64,000 bases of DNA from Sciscionella marina DSM 45152 (GCF_000379465.1 NZ_KB905380.1:744001-808000); one strand, 5' to 3'. Shown: positions 7,934-17,848, numbered from the stretch's first letter. Translations and numbers: made by a program. Notes: a model not told the origin generated them from the sequence alone.

Positions 7934-9248
7934 GCCGCTGTTCCCGTGGCAGCAGGGTCACCGCGAGCAGCAGCGCGGCCAGGGCGGCGCAGGCGGTGAG
8001 CGCGAACGCACTCGGATATCCGGGCCCGGTGCTCACCGCGGTCAGGATGGCGATCCCGGCCGCCCCGCTGCACTGCCGTGTCGTGTTGAGCAGCCCGGCC
8101 GCGATCCCGCCGCGTTCCTCGCCGACCCCGCGGGTGGCCACTACGGTCAGCGGGGTGAACGAGAGACCGATCCCGAAGCCGAGCAGCACCACCGGCAGCG
8201 CGATCCCGAGCGCATAGGACGTGGAGGCGGTGGCGAACAGGGCGAGCGCGGCGAACCCGAGCACGGCGACGGCGAGCCCTGCGACCGCGGTGGGCCGGGC
8301 ACCGAACCGGGAGGTCGCCGTGCCCGCGATCCGGCCGCCGAGCACCGTGGCCACTGCGGAGGGCACGAAGGCAAGCCCGGCCTGTAGCGGCGGATAGCCG
8401 AGCACGCCCTGCAGGTAGAGCGAGAGCAGCACCGGGGTGGCGAAGAAACCGAGCCCGATCGCGAACATCGTCAGGTTCGCCCCGGCCACGGTGCGCACCC
8501 GCAGCAGGCCGAGCGGCAGCATCGGTTCGCGCGCCAGGCGCCATTCGTAGCCCAGGAACGCCAGCAGCGCGAGCACCCCGAGCACTCCGGGCAGCCAGTC
8601 GGCGGCGATGATCGCGTCCACCACGAGGCTCAGCCCCGCGGTCACGAGCACGGCCGCGGGCAGGTCCAGGCTCGGCCGCCTGCCGCCCGGTGCGCGCCCC
8701 GCGGCCGCGGGCGTGAGCAGCGCGGCGAACACCACGAACGGCACGTTGATCAGGAACACCAACCGCCAGCCCGCCGCCTCGGTGAGCACCCCGCCGAGCA
8801 CGGTTCCGGAGGCACTGCCGAGCGCGCCGATCATGCTCCACATGGCCAGCGCCGAGGATCTGCGCGGGCCGTCCGGGAGCGCCCGCGTGATCGCCGCGAC
8901 CGAGGCGGGGATCAGCAGCGCGCCACCGAGCCCCTGCACGGCGCGGGCCGTCAGCAGCAGCCAGGCGCTCGGGGCCAGCCCGGCCGACACGCTGCCCAGC
9001 GCGAACAGACCCAGCCCCCAGCCGAGCATCCGGCGCACCCCGAACACATCCACACAGCGCCCGCCGAACAGCTGGAATCCGGCGAACACCAGCGTGTAGG
9101 CGTTCACCACCCAGGCGATTCCGGTCGCACCGAACCCCAGTTCCGCGCGGATCCGCGGCAGCGCGACCGCGACGATGGTCGCGTCGAGGATCACCACGAA
9201 GGCGATCAGACAGGCCAGCGTGACCACGCGTTTCTCGTGCCGGTCCAC
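7908..9248 (-). CDS. MFS exporter, DHA2-like, predicted iron-regulated
   Basis: 446 aa. The first helix carries LDATIVAVALP and the fifth AAGWRLVFLINVP, hallmarks of drug:H+ antiporters. Hydrophobic helices run through the whole length. GTG 9248 has GGAGG 9 nt upstream. The upstream DNA holds a near-perfect DtxR/IdeR iron box (9271-9289) and a 7-bp inverted repeat (9295-9315) shared with the divergent TetR gene. Export of a siderophore or another iron-linked compound is inferred from the box alone; drug export is the default family role. Confidence 0.82.
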   Translation of the reverse strand: MDRHEKRVVTLACLIAFVVILDATIVAVALPRIRAELGFGATGIAWVVNAYTLVFAGFQLFGGRCVDVFGVRRMLGWGLGLFALGSVSAGLAPSAWLLLTARAVQGLGGALLIPASVAAITRALPDGPRRSSALAMWSMIGALGSASGTVLGGVLTEAAGWRLVFLINVPFVVFAALLTPAAAGRAPGGRRPSLDLPAAVLVTAGLSLVVDAIIAADWLPGVLGVLALLAFLGYEWRLAREPMLPLGLLRVRTVAGANLTMFAIGLGFFATPVLLSLYLQGVLGYPPLQAGLAFVPSAVATVLGGRIAGTATSRFGARPTAVAGLAVAVLGFAALALFATASTSYALGIALPVVLLGFGIGLSFTPLTVVATRGVGEERGGIAAGLLNTTRQCSGAAGIAILTAVSTGPGYPSAFALTACAALAALLLAVTLLPREQRLSARPVPS

Positions 9249-9270
9249 GCCACTCTACCTCCGCTCTGAA

Positions 9271-9289
9271 TTAGGTGAACCTAACCTAA
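9271..9289 (-). promoter_or_regulatory. Iron box (IdeR/DmdR1 operator)
   Basis: On the minus strand the site reads TTAGGTTAGGTTCACCTAA. It differs at one position from the Streptomyces DmdR1 box and at two from the classic IdeR/DtxR consensus (consensus sequences recalled). It lies 23-41 bp upstream of the MFS start, where Fe2+-loaded repressor would block transcription. Confidence 0.8.
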
Positions 9290-9294
9290 CATAT

Positions 9295-9315
9295 TTAGTG
9301 ATGCTCTTTCACTAA
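9295..9315. promoter_or_regulatory. Inverted repeat TTAGTGA-N7-TCACTAA, probable TetR operator
   Basis: A perfect 7-bp inverted repeat with a 7-bp spacer lies between the divergent MFS and TetR genes, the usual place for the operator of the local TetR repressor. Confidence 0.6.
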
Positions 9316-9335
9316 TATGCCGGGGCCCCGGCGAC

Positions 9336-9341
9336 TACAGT
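9336..9341 (+). promoter_or_regulatory. -10 box TACAGT of leaderless tetR
   Basis: TACAGT ends 6 nt before GTG 9348, placing transcription start at the start codon. No Shine-Dalgarno sequence is present. Confidence 0.5.
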
Positions 9342-9347
9342 GCTGAC

Positions 9348-9965
9348 GTGGTGACGAGACGTGGACGCCCGGCGCGGTTGAGCATGGAGCGGATCCTCGC
9401 GGTCGCCATCCCGAAACACCCGGACCAGCTCACGATGCAGGCCGTCGCCGCCGAACTGGATGTGGCTCCCTCAGCGCTGTATCGCTGGGTGCGCGACCGG
9501 GAGCAGCTGCTCGACCTGGTCGCGGCGGAGCTCGGCCGCAGGATGCGCGCCGACACCATGCCGAGCGCGGAGGACTGGCGCGACTGGCTGGTGGAATACG
9601 CCTACCGGATGCGCGAAGGCTTGCGCGAGATTCCCGGCTTCGCGATACGGCTGCTGGAAGGCCCGCATCGGCACACCGGTCCACCCGAGGTACAGGCGGC
9701 CGTGGTCGAGGCCTTCCGGCTCGGCGGGGTGCCCGAGGAACGCGCCGAGCAGTACTGGCACGTGTACAGCTCGGCCATCATCGGCTGGGTCGCCGCGGAA
9801 CAGAACGCGCACTATCGGCCGAGCCCGGCGCCGGATTTCGACGTGCTCGTCGACGTGCTGCTGCGCGGCACCGAGCCGCTAGGCTGCGATACGGATCAGC
9901 AGGGGAGGATCCGGGACGGCAGGAATCCGGACCGGGCACCGCCCGAGGCGAGGAGGAAACAGTGA
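9348..9965 (+). CDS. TetR family regulator
   Basis: 205 aa. The N-terminal helix-turn-helix reads MQAVAAELDVAPSALYRWVRDREQLLDLVAAEL, typical of TetR proteins whose C-terminal domain binds a small ligand. It is divergent from the MFS exporter, with an inverted repeat between them, so it probably represses that gene and itself. The last 25 or so residues are charged and low in complexity. The TGA overlaps the GTG of the next gene (GTGA). Confidence 0.82.
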   Translation: MVTRRGRPARLSMERILAVAIPKHPDQLTMQAVAAELDVAPSALYRWVRDREQLLDLVAAELGRRMRADTMPSAEDWRDWLVEYAYRMREGLREIPGFAIRLLEGPHRHTGPPEVQAAVVEAFRLGGVPEERAEQYWHVYSSAIIGWVAAEQNAHYRPSPAPDFDVLVDVLLRGTEPLGCDTDQQGRIRDGRNPDRAPPEARRKQ

Positions 9966-10249
9966 TCACCGCGTTCGTGCTCATCAACACCGAGGCCGAT
10001 GTGCTTCCGGAAGCGGCGCAAGCGATCGCCGATATCGACGGGGTCTACGAGGTGTACTCGTGCGCGGGTGCGGTCGACCTGATCGCGATCGTCAAGGTCG
10101 CCGAACACGAGCAGCTGGCCGCGCTCGTGCCGGGCAAGATCAGCAAGGTGCACGGGGTGCTCGACACCGACACGCACATCGCGTTCCGCTCGTACTCGAA
10201 CTCCGATGAGGAGTCCAGTTTCGAAATCGGCCTCGAATCGGGCGTCTGA
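9962..10249 (+). CDS. Stand-alone Lrp/AsnC ligand-binding (RAM) domain protein
   Basis: 95 aa. The sequence MITAFVLINTEADVLPEAAQ and IADIDGVYEVYSCAGAVDLIAIVKV match the effector domain of Lrp/AsnC proteins without a DNA-binding domain. Such proteins form rings that bind amino acids and modulate other regulators. GAGGAGG lies upstream of GTG 9962, which overlaps the tetR stop. It lies convergent to qcrB; a link to respiration is not shown. Confidence 0.78.
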   Translation: MITAFVLINTEADVLPEAAQAIADIDGVYEVYSCAGAVDLIAIVKVAEHEQLAALVPGKISKVHGVLDTDTHIAFRSYSNSDEESSFEIGLESGV

Positions 10250-10297
10250 CACCCGACCCGAGGCCGATTCGGTCTGCTATTCGGTATTGCTCTCCGG

Positions 10298-11971
10298 TTA
10301 TTCGGTGGACCGGCTGGAGAGTTGTTCCGACTCGGACTCGGACTTCCCGTTCCCGGAGTGGCCGTTCTCGGTGTGCTCGTGCTGTTCGGCACGGGCCCGC
10401 TCGAGAGCGGCCGTATCCTCCGGCAGGTCCGCGGCCCGCCAGATCCCGGAGATGCCCTTGCCGGTGTAACCCAGCTCGTTCATCTTCTTGGGAACCGAGG
10501 CGCCCTGGTATTCGAGCGGGATCGCGTGGCCGTGGTCATCGGTTCCGCCGAGCGGCTGGTGCACCTCGATGAATTCACCGTGCGGCAGCCGCTTGATGAT
10601 CCCGGTCTCGATCCCGTGCTCGAGCACTGCCCGGTCGGAGCGCTGCAGACCGATGCAGATCCGGTAGGTCACGTAGTAGGCGATCGGCGGCCCGATGAGC
10701 AACAGGATGCGCCCGCCCCAGGTCATCGCGTTCAGCGAGATGTCGAACTTGTAGGCGATGATGTCGTTCGCGCAGGAAATGAACATCACCGCGTAGAAGG
10801 TGATGGCCAGTGCCCCGAGCGCGGTCCGTACCGGCGCGTCCCTCGGCCGCTGCAACAGGTTGTGGTGCGCGTTGTCCTTGGACAGCTTGCGTTCGATGAC
10901 CGGATACATGACCGTCAGCCCGATCACGATGCCGATCACGAGCAGCGCGGGGAACACCGCGGGAATCGTGTAGTTCCCGAGGTAGATCTCCCAGTCCGGC
11001 CAGATGCGCAGCAGGCCGTCGAACCAGGCCATGTACCAGTCGGGCTGCGAACCCGCGGACACCTTGCCGGTCGAGTACGGGCCGATGTTCCAGACCGGGT
11101 TGATCTGGAAGATCCCGCTCATGATGGCCAGCACGCCGAGCACGACCGCGAAGAACGAACCGCCCTTGGCCGCGAAGACCGGCATGATGCGCACGCCGAC
11201 CACGTTGTTCTCCTTGCGGCGCACCCCGGGGAACTGGGTGTGCTTCTGGTACCAGACCAGCGCCAGGTGGACCGCGATCAGGCCGAGCAGGATGCCAGGG
11301 AAGACCAGGATGTGGATCGTGTAGAAGCGCGGAATGAAGTCCTGGCCGGGGAACTCGCCGCCGAAGATCAGCCAGTGCAGCCAGGTGCCGATCAGCGGAA
11401 CACTCAGGATGCCGCCGGAGACCGCGGCGCGCACACCGATACCGGAGAGCAGGTCGTCCGGCAGGGAGTACCCGGTGAAGCCCTCGAACATGCCGATGAC
11501 CAGCAGCAGCGCACCCACGAACCAGTTCGTCTCACGCGGGCGGCGGAACGCGCCGGTGAAGAAGATCCGGCACAGATGCGCCACCATCGAGGCCACGAAC
11601 AGCAGCGCCGCCCAGTGGTGCAGCTGCCGCACGAACAGGCCGCCGCGCACGTCGAAGCTGATGTTCAGGGTGGACTCGTAGGCCCGCGACATGTCCACGC
11701 CACGCAGGCCCGTGAACGAGCCGTTGTAGGTGACCTCCTGCATCGAGGGGTCGAAGAACAGCGCCAGGTAGGTCCCGGAGAGCAGCAGGATGATGAAGGA
11801 GTACAGCGCCACTTCGCCGAGCATGAACGACCAGTGCGTCGGGAAGACCTTGTTCAGCTGGCGGCGCATTCCCTTGGCCAGGGTCAGCCTGCTGTCCAGC
11901 TCGTCGGCGGCCTTACCCGCCTGCTTCAGCGCGACCCCAGCCGTCTTCGTCGGGGTGGTCAGTGAGCTCAT
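10298..11971 (-). CDS. qcrB: Cytochrome bc1 complex cytochrome b subunit
   Basis: 557 aa. It is the quinol-oxidising diheme cytochrome b of the actinobacterial bcc-aa3 supercomplex in the cytoplasmic membrane. The core has heme-ligand histidines in the second and fourth helices ([15 protein letters not shown] and [13 protein letters not shown]), the GFTGYSLP region, and a long C-terminal extension typical of actinobacterial QcrB ending in Ser/Glu. It overlaps qcrA by 4 bp (ATGA), so the operon order is ctaE-qcrC-qcrA-qcrB. Confidence 0.96.
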   Translation of the reverse strand: MSSLTTPTKTAGVALKQAGKAADELDSRLTLAKGMRRQLNKVFPTHWSFMLGEVALYSFIILLLSGTYLALFFDPSMQEVTYNGSFTGLRGVDMSRAYESTLNISFDVRGGLFVRQLHHWAALLFVASMVAHLCRIFFTGAFRRPRETNWFVGALLLVIGMFEGFTGYSLPDDLLSGIGVRAAVSGGILSVPLIGTWLHWLIFGGEFPGQDFIPRFYTIHILVFPGILLGLIAVHLALVWYQKHTQFPGVRRKENNVVGVRIMPVFAAKGGSFFAVVLGVLAIMSGIFQINPVWNIGPYSTGKVSAGSQPDWYMAWFDGLLRIWPDWEIYLGNYTIPAVFPALLVIGIVIGLTVMYPVIERKLSKDNAHHNLLQRPRDAPVRTALGALAITFYAVMFISCANDIIAYKFDISLNAMTWGGRILLLIGPPIAYYVTYRICIGLQRSDRAVLEHGIETGIIKRLPHGEFIEVHQPLGGTDDHGHAIPLEYQGASVPKKMNELGYTGKGISGIWRAADLPEDTAALERARAEQHEHTENGHSGNGKSESESEQLSSRSTE

Positions 11972-13209
11972 GGCCTCCGCTCCCAGTATGCCGGGCCGAC
12001 CGGTTCGATGAAGTCACCCTTCGCGTACAGGTAACCGGTCTCCGGGTCGACGTCGATGGGCAATTGCGCCAGCGCGCGGGCCGCTGGGCCGAAGATCGGT
12101 TTCGCGTACTCCAGCGCGTTGAACTGCGACTGGTGGCACGGGCAGAGAATACGGTTCGTCTGCTGCTCGTACAGCGAGGTCGGACAACCGAGGTGGCTGC
12201 AGATCTTGGTGTACGCGTAGAAGTCGCCGTAGTTGAAGGTCTCCTGGCCCTTGCGCTTGATCACCTTGTGGGCGTCCGAACTGCGCAGCCGGATCAGCAT
12301 GACCGGGGTGTCGACGCGGCGCAGCTCCTCCTTGTTCTCCTCCCAGAGCTGCTCCGCCTCCTCGCGCACCCGCTGATCCGTGGAGTCCTCGCGCATCAGC
12401 ACCGAGCGCAGCTTCTCGGGATCGTTCTGCGCCTCGAGCACCTTCTGCTTGAGCTCGTTCGGCACGTGCAGCGGGTACACCGTCTGCATGCCGCCCGCGT
12501 CCATGTCACCGGGACGGACCAGCTCGATCTGGTCGGCCTTGCCGTTGTCCTTGCGCAGGAACACGGTCTTGGCCTTGCTGTCTTCCCGCCATCCGGTCCA
12601 GCGCAGCGTGTCCTTCGGGTCGGTCTGCGACTTCGCCCAGGGGTTCTTGATGAGCCCACCGAGGGGCAGGATCAGCGCACCGATGCCCAGGATGCCCACC
12701 GCGGTACCGCCCGCAGTCTTGACCAGCGAGCGGCGCGCGATCGTGCTCCGGTTGCCCGCGTCCGCGAGCTCGGCGAGGACCGTCTGCCGATCCACCTCGT
12801 CCGAGCGGCCGTCGTGCCGCTGCTGCACCGCGAGCTCGTGCGGGATGAACCGCTTGGTGTAGACGAGTGCGCCGATACCGAGCGAGAGCACCGCGATGCC
12901 CAGCGTCAGACCGACAAGCGGGGTGTAGAGGCCGTACAGGAACTGGTGGCCCGGGTCGGCGTACTGCCACGGCCACCAGAGGAACACCACGAAGAACAGT
13001 ACGGCGGCGAGCGCGCCGATCCCGAACCACAGGGTCACGAGGCGCTCCGAACGCTTCTCCGCGCGAGTGCCCTTGACCGGCCAGGGATCGTTGTAGTCGA
13101 CCAGCTCGACCCCGTCGAGCTTGGCACCGAGTTCGACGAGCTCGTCCCGGCTCATCTCGGCCAGTTCTTCTTCGGAAGGGACCCTGGGTTCTTCTTCGTT
13201 CCCACTCAT
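11968..13209 (-). CDS. qcrA: Rieske iron-sulfur subunit of cytochrome bc1
   Basis: 413 aa. The C-terminal Rieske domain has both cluster motifs, [11 protein letters not shown] (near residue 336) and CPCHQSQF (near residue 356), giving two Cys and two His ligands for the 2Fe-2S cluster. The N-terminal part has three membrane segments, the extended form known from actinobacteria. It passes electrons from quinol to cytochrome cc. ATG 13209 overlaps the stop of qcrC by 4 bp. Confidence 0.96.
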   Translation of the reverse strand: MSGNEEEPRVPSEEELAEMSRDELVELGAKLDGVELVDYNDPWPVKGTRAEKRSERLVTLWFGIGALAAVLFFVVFLWWPWQYADPGHQFLYGLYTPLVGLTLGIAVLSLGIGALVYTKRFIPHELAVQQRHDGRSDEVDRQTVLAELADAGNRSTIARRSLVKTAGGTAVGILGIGALILPLGGLIKNPWAKSQTDPKDTLRWTGWREDSKAKTVFLRKDNGKADQIELVRPGDMDAGGMQTVYPLHVPNELKQKVLEAQNDPEKLRSVLMREDSTDQRVREEAEQLWEENKEELRRVDTPVMLIRLRSSDAHKVIKRKGQETFNYGDFYAYTKICSHLGCPTSLYEQQTNRILCPCHQSQFNALEYAKPIFGPAARALAQLPIDVDPETGYLYAKGDFIEPVGPAYWERRP

Positions 13210-14048
13210 GCCTTAGCTCCGATCCACAGGGTCACGCCGACCAGCGCGCCGATCCCGACGATCCAGACGATCAACCCTTCGGACACCGGACCGAACCCAC
13301 CGAGCGCCGCGCCGCCGGGGTTGTTGTTCCCGTCCGAGACCGACTTGATGTATCCGATGATGTCTTTCTTCTCCGTCGGGGTCAGCTGCCGGTCGGAGAA
13401 CTTCGGCATGTTCTGCGGACCCGACTGCATCGCGGTGTAGATCTGCGATTCCGAGACGTTCTCCAACTCGGGCGCGAACTTCCCGGAGGACAGCGACCCT
13501 CCCCTGCCGGTGAAGTTGTGGCAGGAGGCGCAGTTGAGCCGGAACAGCTCACCACCGCGGGACGGATCACCGCCGCGCAGCGCCGCGCCGGAGGTCTTCG
13601 GCTTCTCCGGACCGCCACCCTTGGTCTCGATGTAGGCCATCAGCGCGTCGATCTCGTCCGGCTTGAGCGCCGCCGGCTTGCGCGAGGCCTGCGCTTCCTG
13701 ACGCATCATCGGCATCCGGCCGCTGGAGGTCTGGAAGTACACCGCGGCGGAACCGACCCCGATCAGCGTCGGTCCCTTGTCCTTGACACCGTCGAGGTTG
13801 CCACCGTGGCAGGAGATACAGGTCTTGTTGTAGACCTCCTCGCCCTTACGCACGGTCGCGGGATCACCGGCGGCGTGCGCGGTCTGCGCGTTCGGGGAGA
13901 GGGCAGAGTACAGCGCGCCAACGGCGATCAGCGCCACGGCGAGCGCCAGCAAACCCGCCACTTTCCGGCGGAACTTCGAACGCTTGGCCGCACGTTTGGC
14001 AACCGTAGGCTCCTGCGCCTGCGCGGTGCGGCTGGAGTTGGTGGTCAT
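13206..14048 (-). CDS. qcrC: Diheme cytochrome c subunit of bc1 (cytochrome cc)
   Basis: 280 aa. There is an N-terminal membrane anchor after a basic start, two c-type heme sites CISCH (near residue 78) and CASCH (near residue 173), and a C-terminal membrane helix (GLIVWIVGIGALVGVTLWIG). In actinobacteria this two-heme protein replaces soluble cytochrome c and delivers electrons directly to the aa3 oxidase. It overlaps qcrA; ctaE ends about 60 bp upstream on the same strand. Confidence 0.96.
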   Translation of the reverse strand: MTTNSSRTAQAQEPTVAKRAAKRSKFRRKVAGLLALAVALIAVGALYSALSPNAQTAHAAGDPATVRKGEEVYNKTCISCHGGNLDGVKDKGPTLIGVGSAAVYFQTSSGRMPMMRQEAQASRKPAALKPDEIDALMAYIETKGGGPEKPKTSGAALRGGDPSRGGELFRLNCASCHNFTGRGGSLSSGKFAPELENVSESQIYTAMQSGPQNMPKFSDRQLTPTEKKDIIGYIKSVSDGNNNPGGAALGGFGPVSEGLIVWIVGIGALVGVTLWIGAKA

Positions 14049-14108
14049 CTCGCGAGCTTCCTCGGGGAGTCAGGTTCGGGTGGTCGAAGAAACGTCTCGG
14101 TCAGGAGG

Positions 14109-14711
14109 CTATGGCAACAACTCCACGCAGGCGAACAGCCCGATCCAGACGATGTCGACGAAGTGCCAGTAGTACGACACGACGATCGCCGAGGTGGCCT
14201 GCGCCGGCGTGAACTTGCTCATCTTGGTGCGCGCCAGCAGGAACACGAAGGCGACGAGCCCGCCCGCGACGTGCAGACCGTGGAACCCGGTCGACATGAA
14301 GAACGCGGTCCCCCACGCGGAGGAGGTGATCGTCGTGGCGTGTTCGGTGACGAGCGTGTAGTACTCGTTGGCCTGCCCGCCGAGGAAGATCAAGCCCATG
14401 ATCAGGGTGATCACATACCAGCGCCGCAACCCGATCACGTCGCCACGCTCCGCACAGAACACGCCGAGCTGACAGGTGAACGAGGACGCCACGAGGATGA
14501 TCGTCCACACCGAGGACAGCGGCACGTCGAGTTCGGTCGGCGGCGGTGGCCATGGTCCGACGTTCTGCGCCTTCACCGTGAAGAAGATGGCGAACATGCC
14601 TGCGAAGAACATCAGCTCACTGGAGAGCCACACGATCGTGCCGACACTGACCATGTTCGGCCTGTTCAGCGAGTGCACCCGCTGCGCGATGTTGGGTGAT
14701 GCCGTTGTCAC
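14109..14711 (-). CDS. ctaE: Cytochrome c oxidase subunit III
   Basis: 200 aa with five hydrophobic helices. The residues [18 protein letters not shown] and [20 protein letters not shown] are typical of subunit III, here the short actinobacterial form. It belongs to the aa3 oxidase and is the first gene of the ctaE-qcrCAB operon. The 171 bp to the divergent receiver-like gene hold the promoters. Confidence 0.95.
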   Translation of the reverse strand: MTTASPNIAQRVHSLNRPNMVSVGTIVWLSSELMFFAGMFAIFFTVKAQNVGPWPPPPTELDVPLSSVWTIILVASSFTCQLGVFCAERGDVIGLRRWYVITLIMGLIFLGGQANEYYTLVTEHATTITSSAWGTAFFMSTGFHGLHVAGGLVAFVFLLARTKMSKFTPAQATSAIVVSYYWHFVDIVWIGLFACVELLP

Positions 14712-14882
14712 GCACGCATTATGGCCCCAGGCTCACCCGTACCCAGCAGCGGGTCCGCCCGTGTGTCGGGAACCGTTCAAGATCACCTTCACGGGGACCC
14801 CACGAGGCGAGGATGGGCTCGCACCTGGGCGAACGGCTAGAGTGAACGTGACGAGCAACACGATTCGGCCTCTGGAGGAGCC

Positions 14883-15290
14883 TTGGGCGCGACCCGGACC
14901 ATCCTTGTGTTCAGCCATCGGGCGCAGGTGCGCGAGACGATCATCACCGCGATCGGGCGACGACCTGCCCCGGATGTGGGGAAGGTGACCTACCTGGAAG
15001 CCGATACGGTGGCCGACGTCATCTACTACGCGGACAACGGCCGGATCGATCTGGCGATCCTCGACGGGGAGGCGCAGCCGACCGGCGGGATGGGCGTGTG
15101 CCGGCAGCTGAAGAACGAGCTGACCGAGTGTCCGCCGATCGTGGTGGCGGTGCGCCGCGCCGACGACCGCTGGCTGGCCACCTGGTCCCGGGCGGACGCG
15201 GTGCTCGTGCAGCCGTTCGACCCGCTCACCGCGGCGGAGACGGTCGCGGAGGTACTGCGCGGCGACCGGGCACCGGCCACTTCCGGTTGA
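14883..15290 (+). CDS. Receiver-domain-like regulator
   Basis: 135 aa with a single CheY-like fold. A strand TILVFSHRAQVRETI is followed by LAILDGEAQPTGGMG, where the Asp would be the phosphoacceptor, then PPIVVAVRRADDRW and a C-terminal strand DAVLVQPFDPLTAAETV. No output domain is present. The first acidic pair is replaced by Ser-His, so it may be a pseudo-receiver. The start is TTG 14883 with GGAGGA just upstream. It is followed by trpD, 26 bp downstream. Confidence 0.7.
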   Translation: MGATRTILVFSHRAQVRETIITAIGRRPAPDVGKVTYLEADTVADVIYYADNGRIDLAILDGEAQPTGGMGVCRQLKNELTECPPIVVAVRRADDRWLATWSRADAVLVQPFDPLTAAETVAEVLRGDRAPATSG

Positions 15291-15316
15291 GTGCCGCTTC
15301 GGCTGAAGGAGGATTC

Positions 15317-16354
15317 GTGAACACCTGGTCCAGACTGCTCGGTGCGCTCGTCGCCGGTGAGGATCTGGCGGGCGAGGACACCGCGTGGGCGATGGACCAG
15401 GTGATGACCGGGAGCGCGACGGCCGCCCAGATCGCCGGGTTCGCCATCGCGCTGCGGGCCAAGGGTGAGACCGCGGCCGAGATCGGCGGGATGGCCTCGG
15501 CGATGCTCGGCCACGCGAAACGGCTCCGGACCGACCGCGCCTGCATCGACATAGTGGGTACCGGGGGCGACCAGGCGGGGACGGTGAACATCTCCACGAT
15601 GTCCGCCCTCGTCGCCGCCGCTGCGGGGACTCCCGTCGTCAAGCACGGCGGCCGGGCGGCGAGCTCCAAATCGGGCACCGCCGACGTGCTCGAGGCCCTC
15701 GGCGTGGTCATCGAGCTGACCGCGGATGCGGTGCGCCGCTGTGTGACCGAGGTGGGCATCGGGTTCTGCTTCGCACCCGCCTTTCACCCCGCGCTGCGGC
15801 ACGCCATCGGCCCACGGCGGGAGCTCGGCGTGCCCACCGCGTTCAACGTGCTCGGCCCGCTGACCAACCCGGCCCAGCCGGGAGCGGGCCTGTTCGGCTG
15901 CGCGAACGAGCGGTTCGCCCCGGTCATGGCCGAGGTGTTCGCCACCCGCGGCACCAGGGCACTCGTGGTGCGCGGAGACGACGGACTGGACGAGCTGACC
16001 ACGACGGCGACCTCCACGGTGCGGATCGTGGCGGACGGAAGCACCCGGACGGTCGGTTTCGATCCGGTCCGCATCGGCGTGCCGCGGGTCGACGTGTCGG
16101 CGCTGCACGGCGGGGACGCGAGCCACAACGCCCGGGTCGTGCGCGAGCTCCTGGACGGCAGGAAGGGGCCGGTGCGCGATGCCGTGCTGCTCAACGCCGC
16201 GGGCGCGATCGCGGCGCACGCGGACCCGCTGGACGGCGAACTCGAGGAACTGATCGAGTCCCGCATGGCCACCGCGGCCGAGGCCATCGACTCCGGCGCG
16301 GCGCATCGCCTGCTGGAACAGTGGACGAGCCTGACCAAACGACTGGCGGACTGA
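15317..16354 (+). CDS. trpD: Anthranilate phosphoribosyltransferase
   Basis: 345 aa. It transfers phosphoribose from PRPP to anthranilate in tryptophan synthesis. Motifs are the PRPP-binding DIVGTGGDQAGTVNISTMSA and KHGGRAASSKSGTADVLEALG, and the anthranilate-side HPALRHAIGPRRELGVPTAFNVLGPLTNP. GTG 15317 with AAGGAGG 5 nt upstream is chosen; the open frame continues upstream only as a shadow of the previous gene. Other trp genes are not nearby. A strong terminator follows. Confidence 0.95.
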   Translation: MNTWSRLLGALVAGEDLAGEDTAWAMDQVMTGSATAAQIAGFAIALRAKGETAAEIGGMASAMLGHAKRLRTDRACIDIVGTGGDQAGTVNISTMSALVAAAAGTPVVKHGGRAASSKSGTADVLEALGVVIELTADAVRRCVTEVGIGFCFAPAFHPALRHAIGPRRELGVPTAFNVLGPLTNPAQPGAGLFGCANERFAPVMAEVFATRGTRALVVRGDDGLDELTTTATSTVRIVADGSTRTVGFDPVRIGVPRVDVSALHGGDASHNARVVRELLDGRKGPVRDAVLLNAAGAIAAHADPLDGELEELIESRMATAAEAIDSGAAHRLLEQWTSLTKRLAD

Positions 16355-16385
16355 GGCCGGTGGACCGAGTACCCGGGGACAGCGG

Positions 16386-16418
16386 AACGGGGCGCCACGG
16401 TGATCGTGGCGCCCCGTT
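16386..16418. terminator. Bidirectional terminator between trpD and ctaF
   Basis: A 14-bp perfect stem (AACGGGGCGCCACG) with a GTGAT loop, flanked by short T/A runs, separates convergent trpD and ctaF. Confidence 0.85.
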
Positions 16419-16439
16419 CTCGTTACGACTGTTCCCCGC

Positions 16440-16859
16440 TCACTCCTTGTTCGGGCGCAGGTAGTACTCGAAGACGAACCCGCCGACCGAGATCAGCAGC
16501 AGGACGGCGGCGAGCACGATCGTCCACGTGTACCACAGCGCCATGGCCAGCCCGCCCATCGCGGCGGCGAAGGCCAGGGTCACCGGCCAGTAGCTGCCCG
16601 GGGAGAAGAAACCGAGCTCACCGGCACCGTCGGAGACCTCGGCGTCGTCGTTGTCCTCGGGACGCTTGGTGACCCGGCGCGCCACGAAGCTCAGATAGGT
16701 GCCCGCGATGAGGCACAGCCCGCCGGTGAGCAGCAGCGCGACCAGGCCGACCGGTTCGATCCCGTCGGTCGCCCACAAGCCGGTGCACACGCCGTACACG
16801 ACGGTCATGATGAAGCAGAACCCGGCCACGAAGTGGAATATCCTGCCCTCGATTTTCAC
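16440..16859 (-). CDS. ctaF: Cytochrome c oxidase subunit IV (actinobacterial)
   Basis: 139 aa with four hydrophobic helices in two pairs separated by an acidic loop (RPEDNDDAEVSDGAG). MKIEGRIFHF at the start and FFSPGSYWP in the middle are typical of the actinobacterial subunit IV that stabilises the aa3 oxidase. It lies 71 bp downstream of ctaC on the same strand, as in mycobacteria. Confidence 0.92.
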   Translation of the reverse strand: MKIEGRIFHFVAGFCFIMTVVYGVCTGLWATDGIEPVGLVALLLTGGLCLIAGTYLSFVARRVTKRPEDNDDAEVSDGAGELGFFSPGSYWPVTLAFAAAMGGLAMALWYTWTIVLAAVLLLISVGGFVFEYYLRPNKE

Positions 16860-16930
16860 TGCGCTGTCCTCACTAACACTGCAAACACAAGCCTGGGATC
16901 GCTACTGCCAACGTACGCCGTACCCGGTCA

Positions 16931-17848
16931 CTAGCCGGACTCCTGGCGCACCGTCCTGTCGGTGTCGAACGGCTTCGTCGTGACCGCGTGCGGGACACAG
17001 AGCTCGCCGCAGTTCATCGTGGTGAGCGCTTCGGCCGCGGTGTACGGCTTGTTCGTCGCCGGATTGGTCTTCGTGCGCAGGTCCATGTACTGCTTGAACT
17101 CGTTGTCCGGCAGCGCGCGCACCTCGAAGTTCATCATCGAGTGGTAAGTGCCGCACAGCTCGGCGCAGCGCCCGACGAAGGAACCCGGCCGGTCGATGCT
17201 GTTCTGGAACGAGTGGTCCTGGTTGTTCTTCTCCGGCTGCGGGAAGACGTCCCGCTTGAAGTGGAACTGCGGGACGAAGAACGAGTGGATCACGTCGTTC
17301 GAGCGCAGGTCGTAGTTCACGGTCTTGTTCGAGGGCAGCACCAGCAGCGGGATCTCCTGCGAGGTGCCCGTCGTGGTCACCGTGCGCCCGTCCGGGGTCT
17401 TGTAGTCCGGGTACTCGAACTGCCAGTTCCACTGGAACCCGACGACGTTGACCTTCACATCCGGGTTCGGGACCTTCTTCTCCACCTTGTTCTGCACATC
17501 CACGGTGAAGTAGAACAGCACGGCCACCATGATCAGCGGCACGATGATGTAGAACGCCTCGAGCGAATGATTGTACTGGAACTGGCGCGGGATCGTGTCC
17601 CCCTTGCGCCGGTGCGCGATGACCGGCCAGAGCATCAGCGCCCACACGATCACGCCGACGATCAGCGCGGCGATGACCGACCACGTCCACAACGTGACCA
17701 TGGAGTCCGACTGCGGGGTCACGCCTTCCGGCCAACCGAACCGCAGCGCTTCCTGGCCCGAGCACCCGGTTGCCGCAAGCGCGGCAACACCCATGGCGAC
17801 GGCGAGCTTGGTCGCCCTTCCCGCCCGCGTGCCTCGGTTTCGGCTCAC
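16931..17848 (-). CDS. ctaC: Cytochrome c oxidase subunit II, lipoprotein
   Basis: 305 aa. The lipobox LAATGC marks a lipoprotein. Two membrane helices are followed by the extracytoplasmic CuA domain with CAELCGTYHSMM (near residue 231) and the aromatic path NVVGFQWNWQFEYP. CuA receives electrons from cytochrome cc. GTG 17848 with GGAGG 9 nt upstream is the start; the frame stays open for another 2 kb only because it is antisense to asnB. An inverted repeat lies 32 bp upstream. Confidence 0.95.
   Translation of the reverse strand: MSRNRGTRAGRATKLAVAMGVAALAATGCSGQEALRFGWPEGVTPQSDSMVTLWTWSVIAALIVGVIVWALMLWPVIAHRRKGDTIPRQFQYNHSLEAFYIIVPLIMVAVLFYFTVDVQNKVEKKVPNPDVKVNVVGFQWNWQFEYPDYKTPDGRTVTTTGTSQEIPLLVLPSNKTVNYDLRSNDVIHSFFVPQFHFKRDVFPQPEKNNQDHSFQNSIDRPGSFVGRCAELCGTYHSMMNFEVRALPDNEFKQYMDLRTKTNPATNKPYTAAEALTTMNCGELCVPHAVTTKPFDTDRTVRQESG

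Noticed and set aside
9319-9332. Palindrome GCCGGGGCCCCGGC in the tetR promoter
   Set aside because: Perfect but of pure GC, which arises easily in such DNA; the nearby AT-rich inverted repeat is a better operator.
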